DNA of 64,000 nucleotides from an uncultured Collinsella sp. (GCA_900757185.1 CAAEMX010000052.1:1-64000); one strand, 5' to 3'. Counted from the first letter of the stretch, positions 43,893 to 52,993 are shown. The notes: a model not told the origin generated them from the letters alone. Numbers and translations are program-made.

Positions 43893-44771
43893 CTAGTTGA
43901 GGAGTTGGGCCATGGCGTTGACGAATTTTTGTACTTGGAGGGTGGGCTCGAGCGGGTAGTGCAAGAAGACCGGCACCTCGCGGCCACATAGGAACGGCAC
44001 GCCTACAAAAGCCGGGTGCACGCCCGACCATGCGCCGCAGGTGAGCACCGCGTCGCCCTTTTCCTCCGCCTCGTTAAAGAGTGCAAAGTCAAAGCTATCC
44101 ACATCGATCACATCCACGCCGCCGTCTGCCAAAAGATCGATACGCAGGCTGTCCATAGCGTCGTTGCCGTGGCGGAGCACGCGCAGACGCATGCCCTCCA
44201 AGTCGGCGACCGCAATGCGATTCTTGCGCGCCAGCGAGCTCGTGCGCGGCAGGTCGATATAAAACGGCACGTTGACAATGCGGAGCTTTTGGCAGGCGTC
44301 ACCCCAGCGCGGGGTCGAAAAACTCGACTGCACCACATCGACCTCGCGGCCCAAGCTGCGCATGACGGTCTCGCGCTCGTCATAGAGGTCGCTTACCGGC
44401 ACGATCTCAAATCGCAGCGACGGTTCCAGATCGTGGATGCCCGACCACATCGACAGCGTCTGGCGCCCCGGGCACATCATCGACACGCCCAGACGCACGG
44501 CACCGCCATCGCCCGCCGCGCGTCGGGCGCGGCGCAGCGCGTCCTCGGACTGCCGCATGATCGAGCGCGCGTCGTCCACCAGCAGAGCGCCCGCCGGCGT
44601 CACCTTAACACCAGAATGCGAGCGCTCGAACAACGTGATGCCAAACTCGGCCTCGAAGCCCGACACCTGCTTGACGAGCGCCGGGGTCGACACGCGCAAT
44701 TTTGCCGCCGCCCGTGAGAAGCTTCCCAGCTCCGCGGCGGCCGATATGGCCTCGAGTCGTCGATCGTACAC
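43893..44771 (-). CDS. LysR-family transcriptional regulator
   Basis: 292 residues. N-terminal winged helix (LEAISAAAELGSFSRAAAKL, RVSTPALVKQVSGFEAEFG, ITLFERSHSGVKVTPAG) and a C-terminal periplasmic-binding-like effector domain. GTG at 44771 is chosen because GGGAG lies six bases upstream; a frame to 44801 lacks support. It diverges from the dehydrogenase-permease-oxidoreductase operon, the classic arrangement for a LysR activator of its neighbour. Confidence 0.9.
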   Translation of the reverse strand: MYDRRLEAISAAAELGSFSRAAAKLRVSTPALVKQVSGFEAEFGITLFERSHSGVKVTPAGALLVDDARSIMRQSEDALRRARRAAGDGGAVRLGVSMMCPGRQTLSMWSGIHDLEPSLRFEIVPVSDLYDERETVMRSLGREVDVVQSSFSTPRWGDACQKLRIVNVPFYIDLPRTSSLARKNRIAVADLEGMRLRVLRHGNDAMDSLRIDLLADGGVDVIDVDSFDFALFNEAEEKGDAVLTCGAWSGVHPAFVGVPFLCGREVPVFLHYPLEPTLQVQKFVNAMAQLLN

Positions 44772-44867
44772 GTCAATCTCCCGTTTCCAGACGCATGGCA
44801 ATGAACTGCCGAAGGGGGTCGTTTTGGCAGGTCACGCGCTCAATTGAGAAAAACTGCATCGCATAGT

Positions 44868-44884
44868 GTAAACCTACGGTTAAC
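44868..44884. promoter_or_regulatory. Candidate LysR operator
   Basis: GTAAACC-TAC-GGTTAAC is a 17-bp inverted repeat (six of seven pairs) in the 232-base divergent region between the LysR gene and the dehydrogenase operon. It is of LysR-box type, with a T/A pair about 12 bases apart. Confidence 0.4.
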
Positions 44885-45003
44885 GCCATTCTAACAAATA
44901 TGCAATTCACCTGCGCAAATGCAAAGCATACGATAACCAGCGAAAACCACGTGGGTCGAGTAATGGGAGCGGCCCACAGGGAGGTACAAGAAGGGAAGTT
45001 CCT

Positions 45004-45885
45004 ATGAGCAACTGGCTTAAGCTCGAGGGCGATGTCTGCGCTGTGACCGGCGCGCTCGGCGGCATGGGCGTCGAGATCTGCCGCGAGTTCGCCCGCAACG
45101 GCGCCAACGTCGTCCTGCTCGACTTGGACGAGGAGAAGGTCAAGGCCGCAGCTGCCGACCTCGCCGCCGAGTTTGGCATCCACGCCGAGGGCTACAAGAT
45201 GAACGCCACCGACGAGGCCGAGGTTCAGGCCGCCGTCGATGCCACCATCGCCGACTTCGGACGTGTCGACGTCCTCGTCAACACCGCCGGCATCCTGCGC
45301 TTCGCAGCCATGGAAGACCTGCCGCTGAGCGACTGGAACGAGGTCATCAACGTCAACCTCACCGGCTACTTCATCACCTCGCAGCGCTTTGGTCGCGAGA
45401 TGATCAAGGCAGGCCAGGGTCGCCTGGTGCATATCTCGACCGTTGCCAGCCACTCCCCCGAGACGTTCTCGGGCGTGTACAGCTCCACCAAGGCGGGCGT
45501 CAACATGATGTCCAAGATGCTGGCCGCCGAGTGGGGCCCCTACGGCGTGCGCTCCAACTGCGTCGAGCCCTGCTTTGTCAAGACCCCCATGTCGGCGAGC
45601 TTTTACGCTGACCCCGAGGTCGAGAAGAGCCGCAGCCGCCTTATCGCCACACGCCGCATCGGCGAGGTCAGCGATATCGCCAACGCCGTCATGTTCCTGG
45701 CGTCCAAGCGCTCGGACTTTACCACCGGCGACGCCATCAAGGTCGACGGCGGTTTCTCCAATATGATGGGCGACCTCACCGCCAAGCCCGGCGGCCGCCG
45801 AGCCTTTGCCGACAACTACCTCAAGAACAAGGGTGTCGAGCTTTGGTCCGACGAGTCCGGCGTCGCAAAGCCGACCGACCAGTAA
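45004..45885 (+). CDS. Short-chain dehydrogenase/reductase
   Basis: 293 residues. Classical SDR: cofactor loop TGALGGMG, Asp in LLDLDEEK (NAD preference), NTAGIL strand, catalytic Ser in HISTVAS and Tyr/Lys in YSSTKAG, C-terminal GDAIKVDGGFS. A tail of about 35 residues beyond the usual end is unusual. First gene of an operon with an MFS permease and a Gfo/Idh/MocA oxidoreductase, suggesting oxidation of a polyol, inositol or sugar acid. Confidence 0.92.
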   Translation: MSNWLKLEGDVCAVTGALGGMGVEICREFARNGANVVLLDLDEEKVKAAAADLAAEFGIHAEGYKMNATDEAEVQAAVDATIADFGRVDVLVNTAGILRFAAMEDLPLSDWNEVINVNLTGYFITSQRFGREMIKAGQGRLVHISTVASHSPETFSGVYSSTKAGVNMMSKMLAAEWGPYGVRSNCVEPCFVKTPMSASFYADPEVEKSRSRLIATRRIGEVSDIANAVMFLASKRSDFTTGDAIKVDGGFSNMMGDLTAKPGGRRAFADNYLKNKGVELWSDESGVAKPTDQ

Positions 45886-45951
45886 ACCAGCCTGACAGGG
45901 AGGCCCCGCGGACGCGTCCGCCCCTCCCCCGTATCGATTAGAAAGAGTCCA

Positions 45952-47208
45952 ATGGCTTCCACCAACTCCAACAAGGGTCGCGCCGTCGTGCTTTCCGCCG
46001 CGTGCGTCACCATGTTCTTCATCAGCTCAATCGCGCTGTATTCCGTCGTGAGCAAGAACCTGCTCGCCGTCTACCCCGAGTGGTCCAGCGCCCTTACCTG
46101 GGCCTTCCCGGTCTTTCAGACCATCATGGCCGTGACGGGCATCTTCGCCGGTCGCATCTCCGATAAGATCGGCCCGCGCAACGTCGTGATCGCCGCCGCC
46201 GTGTGTTACGGCTTGGGCTGGTTCATGTCCGGCACCGTCACCGAGCCGTGGCAGTTCTACCTGTGGTTCTCGCTCGTCGCCGCCATCGGCAACGGCCTGG
46301 GCTACAACCCCGCGCTCACCACCGGCCAAAAGTGGTTCATCGACAAGAAGGGCCTGGCCTCCGGCATCACCCTGGCCGCTTCGACCGCCGGCCCCGCCGT
46401 GCTGTCCCCGGTGCTCGCCTCGCTGCTCATCCCGAGCCTGGGCATCTTTGGCGCCCTTAAGGCACTCGGCGTCATCTTCTTTGTGACGATCGCCGCCTCC
46501 GCCCTGTTCCTGAAGGCCCCCGAGGCCGGTTGGCTGCCCGAGGGCTTCGAGGCCCCCAAGGGTGGCGCACATGCCGGCACCTTCGGCGACCTCACCCCGG
46601 GCGAGATGGTCAAGACCCCGCGCTTCTGGGTCCTCATCGTCACCTTCGCCTTTGCCGCCACCGCGGGCACCCTGCTCGTGGGCAAGGTTGCCTCCATCGC
46701 CGCTGTCCAGCTCTTCGCCGACCCCACGAGCGCCGCGGCCGTCGCCCTCGGCGGCGTGGTCGTCTCCGTCAACACCTGCGCCAACCTGGTCGGCCGTCTG
46801 TCCTTTGGCCAGATCATCGACAAGCTCGGCGCCTACAAGTCGCTGCTCATCAGCCTTGTCGTCACCATCGTCGCGCTCGTCATCATGTCGATGAGCTTTA
46901 CGCAGAGCATGTTCTTTGTGGCGCTCGCCCTGCTCGGCTTTAGCTTTGGCGCCCTGCTCGTCATCTACCCGCCGCTCACCGGTGGCGCCTTTGGCACCAG
47001 CAACATCGGCGTCAACTACGGCATCATGTTTTTGGGCTATGCCGCTTCCACCTGGATCAGCCAGCCCATCACCGCCGTGCTGTATCACGCCGAGGCCGGC
47101 AGCGCCGCCTACCAGCAGTCCTTCTACGGCGCCATTGTGATTGCCGCCATCGCCGTCGTGCTCACCGTCTACATGATGGTCTCCGACAGCAAGAAGAAGT
47201 CCGCCTAG
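45952..47208 (+). CDS. MFS permease, OFA (oxalate/formate antiporter-like) type
   Basis: 418 residues, 12 membrane helices. OFA-like features include WAFPVFQTIMAVTGIFAGRISDKIGPRNV and the conserved GNGLGYNPALTTGQKWFIDKKGLASG region (in parts). The family moves small carboxylates such as oxalate, formate or lactate. Position between two NAD-type dehydrogenases suggests it imports the operon's substrate. The ribosome site (AAAGAG) is weak. Confidence 0.88.
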   Translation: MASTNSNKGRAVVLSAACVTMFFISSIALYSVVSKNLLAVYPEWSSALTWAFPVFQTIMAVTGIFAGRISDKIGPRNVVIAAAVCYGLGWFMSGTVTEPWQFYLWFSLVAAIGNGLGYNPALTTGQKWFIDKKGLASGITLAASTAGPAVLSPVLASLLIPSLGIFGALKALGVIFFVTIAASALFLKAPEAGWLPEGFEAPKGGAHAGTFGDLTPGEMVKTPRFWVLIVTFAFAATAGTLLVGKVASIAAVQLFADPTSAAAVALGGVVVSVNTCANLVGRLSFGQIIDKLGAYKSLLISLVVTIVALVIMSMSFTQSMFFVALALLGFSFGALLVIYPPLTGGAFGTSNIGVNYGIMFLGYAASTWISQPITAVLYHAEAGSAAYQQSFYGAIVIAAIAVVLTVYMMVSDSKKKSA

Positions 47209-47216
47209 TTTTACCG

Positions 47217-47247
47217 ATGCGACAAAGGGACAGTCCCTTTGTCGCAT
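47217..47247. repeat. GACAAAG-family hairpin, near-perfect copy
   Basis: ATGCGACAAAGGGAC-A-GTCCCTTTGTCGCAT, a 15-bp perfect stem with a single central base, placed 8 bases after the MFS stop codon and before the oxidoreductase gene. It is the cleanest member of the dispersed family and could attenuate transcription between the two genes. Confidence 0.85.
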
Positions 47248-47277
47248 TCCACCGGTCACCAGTATTAAGGAGTCGAA

Positions 47278-48318
47278 ATGTCTGAGCTCAACCCCGTCCG
47301 CATTGCCGTCATCGGCGCCGGCGCCATGGGCCGCAACCACATCCGCTTTGTCACCGAGGAGCCCGAGGCCGAGCTCGTCGCCATCGCCGACGCCTTTGAG
47401 GGCGCCCGCGCCACGGCCGAGGCTGCCGGCGTGCCGTTCTTTACCGATCCCGCCCAGATGATGGACGAGGTCAAGCCCGAGGCCGTCATCATCGCCACCC
47501 CCAACGACCTGCACTTGGGCGTTGCCCGCGAGGCCATCAAGCGCAACATCGTGCCGCTGGTCGAAAAGCCGATCTCCAACGACCTCGAGGATGCCCAGGC
47601 TTTCGCCGCCGAGGCCGAGACCGCCGGCGTGCCCGTGCTCGTGGGTCAGCACCGTCGCCACAACCCCTTCGTCAACAAGGCCAAGGAGATCATCGAGTCC
47701 GGCGAGCTGGGCAAGCTCACCGTGTCGAGCTTCCACTACATGATCTATAAGAATGACGAGTACTTCGATGTCGAGTGGCGCCGCAAAAAGGGTGCCGGAC
47801 CGATCTTGGTCAACCTGGTTCACGACGTGGACCTGCTCCGCTACCTGCTGGGCGAGCCCGTCGCCGTCCAGGGCATGCAGTCCAGCGCCGCCCGCGGTTT
47901 TGAGACCGAGGACTCCGCTGTGGTCAACGTCCGTTTTGCCGATGGCGCGCTCGCAAGCATGACCATCTCCGATGCCACCGCCAGCCCCTGGAACTGGGAG
48001 GCCACCGCTCGCGAGGACCCGCAGTACCGCCCCTTCGACGCCGATGCTTACTTTATTGGCGGTACCAAGGGCGCCCTGTCGCTGCCCCGCCTGCACCAGT
48101 TCTCCTACGACGGCGCCTCCAACTGGCACAAGCCGCTGCAGATGGAGATTCCGGCCGTCGACCCGGCGCTGCCGCACAAGATGCAGCTCAAGCACTTTGT
48201 GAAGGTCGTCCGCCGCGAAGTTGAGCCCGTCGTAACCCCCGCCGATAACGTCAAGACGCTCACGCTTCTCAACGCCATCAAGGAGGCCGCCGAGACCGGC
48301 CAGCTCGTCGAGCTGTAG
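47278..48318 (+). CDS. Gfo/Idh/MocA-family oxidoreductase
   Basis: 346 residues. N-terminal Rossmann NAD(P) domain (IGAGAMGRNHIRFV; the loop ATPNDLHLGVAREAI; VEKPISND with the conserved Lys) and a C-terminal alpha/beta domain with the catalytic-region NLVHDVDLLRYL His/Asp. Enzymes of this type oxidise or reduce inositols, sugars or aldoses. TAAGGAG lies seven bases before the ATG. Last gene of the LysR-flanked operon. Confidence 0.9.
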   Translation: MSELNPVRIAVIGAGAMGRNHIRFVTEEPEAELVAIADAFEGARATAEAAGVPFFTDPAQMMDEVKPEAVIIATPNDLHLGVAREAIKRNIVPLVEKPISNDLEDAQAFAAEAETAGVPVLVGQHRRHNPFVNKAKEIIESGELGKLTVSSFHYMIYKNDEYFDVEWRRKKGAGPILVNLVHDVDLLRYLLGEPVAVQGMQSSAARGFETEDSAVVNVRFADGALASMTISDATASPWNWEATAREDPQYRPFDADAYFIGGTKGALSLPRLHQFSYDGASNWHKPLQMEIPAVDPALPHKMQLKHFVKVVRREVEPVVTPADNVKTLTLLNAIKEAAETGQLVEL

Positions 48319-48391
48319 CACCTTAGGACAGGCCGCGGCAGAAACCCCATGCCGGGCCCCTCGGTCCGCCACAAATAAGCCCCTCTTCTTT

Positions 48392-48421
48392 GCCCCGCGA
48401 GCAGCCTCCTGCCCGCGGGGC
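48392..48421 (+). terminator. Terminator of the SDR-MFS-Gfo operon
   Basis: GCCCCGCG (48392-48399) pairs with CGCGGGGC (48414-48421), followed by ATTTTG. Confidence 0.7.
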
Positions 48422-48489
48422 ATTTTGCTACGTTGCCAATGATTTTTCTGGGACGGGGGACTTTTTGCACCTTAGCTTGATTCGTTCGC

Positions 48490-48645
48490 CACGAAATGTG
48501 CCTATCTACTACGTTTAACCAATCACCCTCATCCATACCGAATTTCGCGAAATAAAAACCGCAGGTAAACGGCTTGCGCATTTTCGGAAAACCGGGGGAT
48601 GGTCGACCCACACGGTTCAAACGTAGTAGATAGGCCGCTTTCGTG
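48490..48645. repeat. 156-bp palindrome upstream of tex
   Basis: Perfect 16-bp arm CCTATCTACTACGTTT (48501-48516 with 48619-48634), flanked outside by CACGAAA/TTTCGTG and containing smaller inverted repeats (for example ATTTCGCGAAAT). It lies about 95 bases before the tex start; the flanking bases carry TTTTTCTGGGACGGGG, similar to the arm at 43787. Confidence 0.75.
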
Positions 48646-48738
48646 GTCCCGCGCCAAAACAGTCTTTTTTGAGCGAAGTGGCAGGTGGTATCCTTGGTAG
48701 CTCTGCGCTGCAAACGCACCTTTACCGCAAGGAGTTTC

Positions 48739-50886
48739 ATGGATCTTATCGCCCAGCTCGCCCGCGAGCTCAACCTTAAGGCCGCCAACATCGAAGCGGC
48801 CGTCAAGCTCATCGACGAGGGCAACACCATCCCCTTTATCTCGCGCTACCGCAAGGAGGCCACGGGCGGCATGGACGACGTCGCCCTGCGCGCCCTCGAC
48901 GAGCGCCTGTCATACCTGCGCAATCTTGAGCAGCGCAAAGAGGACGTTATCCTGCTCATCGACGCCCAGGGTAAGCTCACGCCCGAGCTCGAGCAGCAGA
49001 TCCGCGAGGCCACGCAGCTCCAGCGTGTCGAGGACCTCTACAAGCCCTACCGCAAAAAGCGCATGACCCGCGCACAGAAGGCCCGCGAAGCCGGCCTGGA
49101 GCCGCTCGCCAACATGATCATCATGCAGGCCTCGGCCAAGGGCAGCGCGCTCGACGCCGCCGCAACATACGTCAACGAGGAGGCCGGCTTCGACACGCCC
49201 GAGAAGGCGCTCGCCGGCGCCGCCGACATCGTTGCCGAGACGGTGGCCGAGGACCCTGAGAACGTCGCCGACCTGCGCGCCTTTACGCAAAACACCGCCG
49301 ATATCGTCGTCGAGGCGACCGACCCCGCGGAGAAGACTCCCTACGAGCCTTACTACAACTTTGACGAGCCGCTGCGCCGCATTCCTAACCACCGCGTGCT
49401 GGCTATCGACCGCGGTGAGCGCGAGGGCAAGCTCCGCGTGCGCGTGAACGTCGACGGCGCTGCCGCCACGGCACGCCTCGGCAGCCGTTGGCCCCGACGC
49501 CAGGGCGTGTTTGCCCCCATCTTCGATGCTGCCATCGCCGACGGTTACAAGCGCCTCATGGCCCCCTCGCTGGAGCGCGAGGCCCGCGCCAAACTCACCG
49601 TTCGTGCCCAAACCGAGGCCATCAATGTCTTTGCCAAGAATCTCGAAGGCCTGCTCTCGGCACGCCCCGTCCGTGGCGCCCGCGTACTCGCGCTCGATCC
49701 GGGCTACCGCACCGGCTGCAAGGTCGCCGTCATGGACGAGACCGGCAAGCTACTTGACCACGGCGTGGTCTACCCCACCAAGCCGCGCCATGACGTCGCC
49801 GGCACCAAACGCGAGCTCGCCCGCCTCGTCAAAAAGGACGGCGTCAACACCATCGTCATCGGCAACGGCACCGCCAGCCGCGAGACCGAGGAAGTCGTCT
49901 CGGAGTTCATTGCCGAGCAGGCGCCTGGGCTGCGATACACCATTGTTAACGAGGCCGGCGCGTCGGTGTACTCCGCTTCCGAGCTCGCCAGCCAGGAATA
50001 TCCCGATCTGGACGTCACCGTGCGCGGCGCCATGAGCCTGGGCCGCCGCCTGCAGGACCCGTTGGCAGAGCTCGTCAAGATTCCGCCCCAGTCCATCGGC
50101 GTGGGCCAGTACCAGCACGACCTTGACCAGGCCGAGCTTTCGCGCACCCTGGGCCACGTGGTGGAGGACGTCGTCAACCGCGTGGGCGTCGACGTCAACA
50201 CCGCGAGCGCGAGCCTGCTGGGATACGTATCGGGCATCACGCCGAGCGTGGCCAAAAACATCGTGGCTTTCCGCGAGGAAAACGGCGCCTTTACCGATCG
50301 CCGCCAGCTCAAGAAGGTCCCCAAGCTGGGACCCAAGGCATATCTCAACGCCGCGGGCTTCCTGCGCATCAGCGGCGGCAAGAACCCGCTCGACGCGACA
50401 AGCGTCCACCCCGAAAGCTACGAGGTGGCTACGGCCGTCCTGGAGCGTGCCGGCGTTGCGGCAAGCGAACTCAGCCGCGGCGGCGTGCCCGACATCGAGC
50501 GCCGTCTGGGCAGTATCTCGGCGCTGGCAAGCGACCTGGACTGCGGCACCCTCACGCTCATCGACATTGTCAACGAGCTCAAGAAGCCCAGCCGCGACCC
50601 GCGCGACGACGCGCCCGAGGTGGTCTTTAGCCGCTCGGCACTTTCCATCGACGACCTGGAGCCCGGCATGGAACTCAAGGGCACGGTACGCAACGTTGTG
50701 GACTTTGGCGCCTTCGTCGACGTGGGCGTGCATCAGGACGGCCTCGTACACATCTCCAAGCTGGCCAACCGCTTCGTCAAGCACCCGAGCGACGTGGTGC
50801 GCGTCGGCGACACGGTCAAAGTGTGGGTCGAAAAGGTCGATCGCGACCGCAAGAAGATCTCCCTCACCATGGTGCAGGGGAAGTAA
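48739..50886 (+). CDS. tex: Tex-family RNA-binding transcription accessory protein
   Basis: 715 residues, typical Tex length. Domains in order: N-terminal helical/HTH region (LNLKAANIEAAVKLIDEGNTIPFISRYRKEATG in parts), YqgF/RNase-H-like domain from about 315 (ALDPGYRTGCKVAV), paired helix-hairpin-helix region (YVSGITPSVAKNIVAFREENG), and a C-terminal S1 domain (GTVRNVVDFGAFVDVGVHQ, LVHISKLA). AAGGAG lies four bases before the ATG at 48739. Transcribed alone. Confidence 0.95.
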   Translation: MDLIAQLARELNLKAANIEAAVKLIDEGNTIPFISRYRKEATGGMDDVALRALDERLSYLRNLEQRKEDVILLIDAQGKLTPELEQQIREATQLQRVEDLYKPYRKKRMTRAQKAREAGLEPLANMIIMQASAKGSALDAAATYVNEEAGFDTPEKALAGAADIVAETVAEDPENVADLRAFTQNTADIVVEATDPAEKTPYEPYYNFDEPLRRIPNHRVLAIDRGEREGKLRVRVNVDGAAATARLGSRWPRRQGVFAPIFDAAIADGYKRLMAPSLEREARAKLTVRAQTEAINVFAKNLEGLLSARPVRGARVLALDPGYRTGCKVAVMDETGKLLDHGVVYPTKPRHDVAGTKRELARLVKKDGVNTIVIGNGTASRETEEVVSEFIAEQAPGLRYTIVNEAGASVYSASELASQEYPDLDVTVRGAMSLGRRLQDPLAELVKIPPQSIGVGQYQHDLDQAELSRTLGHVVEDVVNRVGVDVNTASASLLGYVSGITPSVAKNIVAFREENGAFTDRRQLKKVPKLGPKAYLNAAGFLRISGGKNPLDATSVHPESYEVATAVLERAGVAASELSRGGVPDIERRLGSISALASDLDCGTLTLIDIVNELKKPSRDPRDDAPEVVFSRSALSIDDLEPGMELKGTVRNVVDFGAFVDVGVHQDGLVHISKLANRFVKHPSDVVRVGDTVKVWVEKVDRDRKKISLTMVQGK

Positions 50887-50896
50887 ACCGCCAAAG

Positions 50897-51109
50897 CAAG
50901 GGTACCCCCTGTAGCAGCGTGCAAAATCGCGAGTATTCTGCAATTTCCGCCGTTCCGTATGCCCCTCAGAGACGAAAAAGCAAGAAACAGCCCCCGTTTT
51001 AGCGTCATCAGAGCCAAAACGGGGGCTGTTCCATGCTTCACCCAGCTGGTAAAAGCCTTTACCTTGCTGAATACTCTCAATTTTGCACGGCGCAGGCGGG
51101 GGTACCTTT
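50897..51109. repeat. Large 213-bp palindrome after tex enclosing a terminator
   Basis: About 47 bases on the left (50897-50943, including GTGCAAAATCGCGAGTATTC) pair with about 47 on the right (51063-51109) with roughly 85% complementarity. The interior has a perfect 15-bp stem, AACAGCCCCCGTTTT (50986-51000 with 51016-51030), likely a terminator for tex. It starts about 10 bases after the tex stop codon. Confidence 0.8.
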
Positions 51110-51113
51110 GTCC

Positions 51114-51285
51114 ACGGCAGGATATGGAAGCCTATCACCAACCTACCGGCAAGTTCGTGTCGGCAGCCCCGGCCTTTCCTTTGCCTAGCGCGACCCTCGC
51201 GAAGCGCGTGAGCGATAGGGAAAGGAAAGGCCGGGGCGAACAACCCGCGATGTAGTCAGCGTTCGCGTTACGGCAGGATATGGAA
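51114..51285. repeat. 16-bp direct repeats flanking a palindrome at the 3' end of the transaldolase gene
   Basis: ACGGCAGGATATGGAA occurs at 51114-51129 and again at 51270-51285, where it encodes the last residues of the transaldolase. The 140 bases between contain a perfect 16-bp stem CCCCGGCCTTTCCTTT (51167-51182 with 51221-51236). The layout resembles a small element that duplicated the gene end on insertion. Confidence 0.75.
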
Positions 51286-51972
51286 ACCGAGCGAGGCGAT
51301 ATCCTTGGCAAAACCGCGCACGGTATCGAGCGAGACCTCGTACGGGTCACGGCCGATGTTCTTACGCTTGGCCAGGATGCTGTTGGGCACCGTGATGATC
51401 TGACAACCGCATCCTTCCGCCTGGTAAATATTGATAAGCTCGCGCGTGGATGCCCACAGGACCTCGCAGTTGGGCTTGGCGGCGGCCTTCTTGACCGACT
51501 CCGTCATAAACGGAATGGGGTCGACGCCGGTGTCGGCGATGCGGCCGGCAAAGAGCGAGATAATGGACGGCGTCTCGGCGTCAACGGCCTCGACCATCTC
51601 GTCGACCTGCGCAGGCGTAAAGATGGTGGTGACGTTGACCTTGATGCCGTCGGCCGAAATCTTGCGCACCAGCTCGGCGGTGGACTCGCCCTTGGTGGTC
51701 ACGCACGGAATCTTGACGTAGACGTTCTCGGCCCAGGTAGCGATCTCGCGGGCCTCGACCTCCATGGTCTCGACGTCGTCGGCAAAGACCTCAAACGAGA
51801 CGGACACATCGGTGATGTGGGCCAGGACCTCCTTGGCAAACGCGCGGTAATCCGTCACGCCGCCCTTCTTCATAAGGGACGGGTTGGTCGTGAAACCCTG
51901 AACGTTGCCGCTCTCGTACATGTCGAGCATGCCCTCGAGGTTTGCACCGTCAGCGAACACCTTGATTGCCAT
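51268..51972 (-). CDS. fsa: Fructose-6-phosphate-aldolase/transaldolase-type enzyme
   Basis: Short transaldolase-family Schiff-base enzyme, 234 residues. The catalytic Lys is in ENVYVKIPC, with Asp in VFADGANL and the VNVTTIFTPAQ and SLFAGRIADTGVDP segments. Size fits FSA or microbial small transaldolases (about 215-220). Which reaction it performs, aldol cleavage of fructose 6-phosphate or dihydroxyacetone transfer, is not decided by these motifs. ATG at 51972. The last 16 bases of the gene are repeated downstream. Confidence 0.88.
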   Translation of the reverse strand: MAIKVFADGANLEGMLDMYESGNVQGFTTNPSLMKKGGVTDYRAFAKEVLAHITDVSVSFEVFADDVETMEVEAREIATWAENVYVKIPCVTTKGESTAELVRKISADGIKVNVTTIFTPAQVDEMVEAVDAETPSIISLFAGRIADTGVDPIPFMTESVKKAAAKPNCEVLWASTRELINIYQAEGCGCQIITVPNSILAKRKNIGRDPYEVSLDTVRGFAKDIASLGFHILP

Positions 51973-52165
51973 CTGCCTGATTCCTTTCGTTAGCATACGG
52001 CCGATAAACTGCTAAACACTTTACCTACGTTTATCAAGGCGTGAGCTGCGGTTTTTTATCTTCTCGGCGAACGGTATAAACACCTCAGTGTTTGGATTGA
52101 TAAATCGATTGAGCATGCAAAAGCAAAGAGTCGCAGTTTGAGCAAACGTCAGAACGCGGGATTCA

Positions 52166-52993
52166 TTAGATGAGGCCGAAATGCTGCATCGCGGTGACGG
52201 TGCCGTCGTTCGCGACATCGTCGGTCACATAGTCGGCGAGCGCCTTGACCTCGGGCATGGCGTTGCCCATGGCGACAGCCGTCTCGACGGCGCCGAGCAT
52301 GCCCAGGTCGTTACCCGAATCGCCAAAGCCAAAGGTGCGCGCATTTCCCTCGCGGCCCAGGTACGCCAGCGCTCGCGCCACGCCCACACCTTTGTCAATG
52401 CCCTTGGGGCTCAGCTCGCGGTTCTGACCACCGGTGTTGCACAGCTCAAACTCGCGCTCGATAAAGCCGTCATCGTTGGCTACGCGAGCCAGGTCGCACG
52501 CGTTAATGCACACCTTGCCTACGCGCAAATGCCCATCGACGCGCATCTGATCAACGCCATGCACCACGCCGGCGCCTAGCAGAAATGACTGCTCAACACC
52601 AACTGGCTCAAGTGAATAGGTGGCACCGTTCGTCTCGAACAACGCCTCGCCGCCCGCCACAGTAATGCGACGCGCGAGTTCCACGATAACGTCCTCGTCA
52701 AAGCAGTCCTCATGCACCACGCGACCCTCGATCTCGAGCGTGGCACCCGCCATGGCAACGATACCCGTCGGGTTCAGCGCGCGCAGGCCATCGGCAATCA
52801 GCCACAAGGGGCGACCCGTGCAGATAAATGCCCGGTGACCCGCATTGCGCAGGCGACCAAATGCATCGACAACGGACTTCGACGGATGGATTGCATTGAA
52901 GTCCTTATCGGTCATATCGTCGGGATCGAACGACGTCAGCGTGCCGTCCACGTCAAAAAAGAGCACAGCGGATTCGGAGCACGCATCAATCAT
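52166..52993 (-). CDS. HAD-superfamily hydrolase, Cof type
   Basis: 275 residues. Motif I FFDVDGTLTSF, motif II FICTGRP, motif III Lys in LSPKGIDKG, motif IV FGFGDSGNDLGML, with a C2-type cap in between. Cof-like phosphatases hydrolyse sugar phosphates or cofactor phosphates; the target is not known. The start is the ATG at 52993 with GAAAGGAACC upstream. The 190-base gap to the transaldolase gene is AT-rich and probably holds the transaldolase promoter. Confidence 0.9.
   Translation of the reverse strand: MIDACSESAVLFFDVDGTLTSFDPDDMTDKDFNAIHPSKSVVDAFGRLRNAGHRAFICTGRPLWLIADGLRALNPTGIVAMAGATLEIEGRVVHEDCFDEDVIVELARRITVAGGEALFETNGATYSLEPVGVEQSFLLGAGVVHGVDQMRVDGHLRVGKVCINACDLARVANDDGFIEREFELCNTGGQNRELSPKGIDKGVGVARALAYLGREGNARTFGFGDSGNDLGMLGAVETAVAMGNAMPEVKALADYVTDDVANDGTVTAMQHFGLI

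Noticed and set aside
46027..48423. 798-codon open frame antisense to the MFS and Gfo/Idh genes
   Set aside because: Low-complexity Gly/Ala/Asp/His-rich translation, no motifs, and fully opposite well-supported genes; a GC-bias shadow.
51114..51129. Truncated second transaldolase copy
   Set aside because: Similarity is limited to 16 bases at the gene end; no coding homology extends further.
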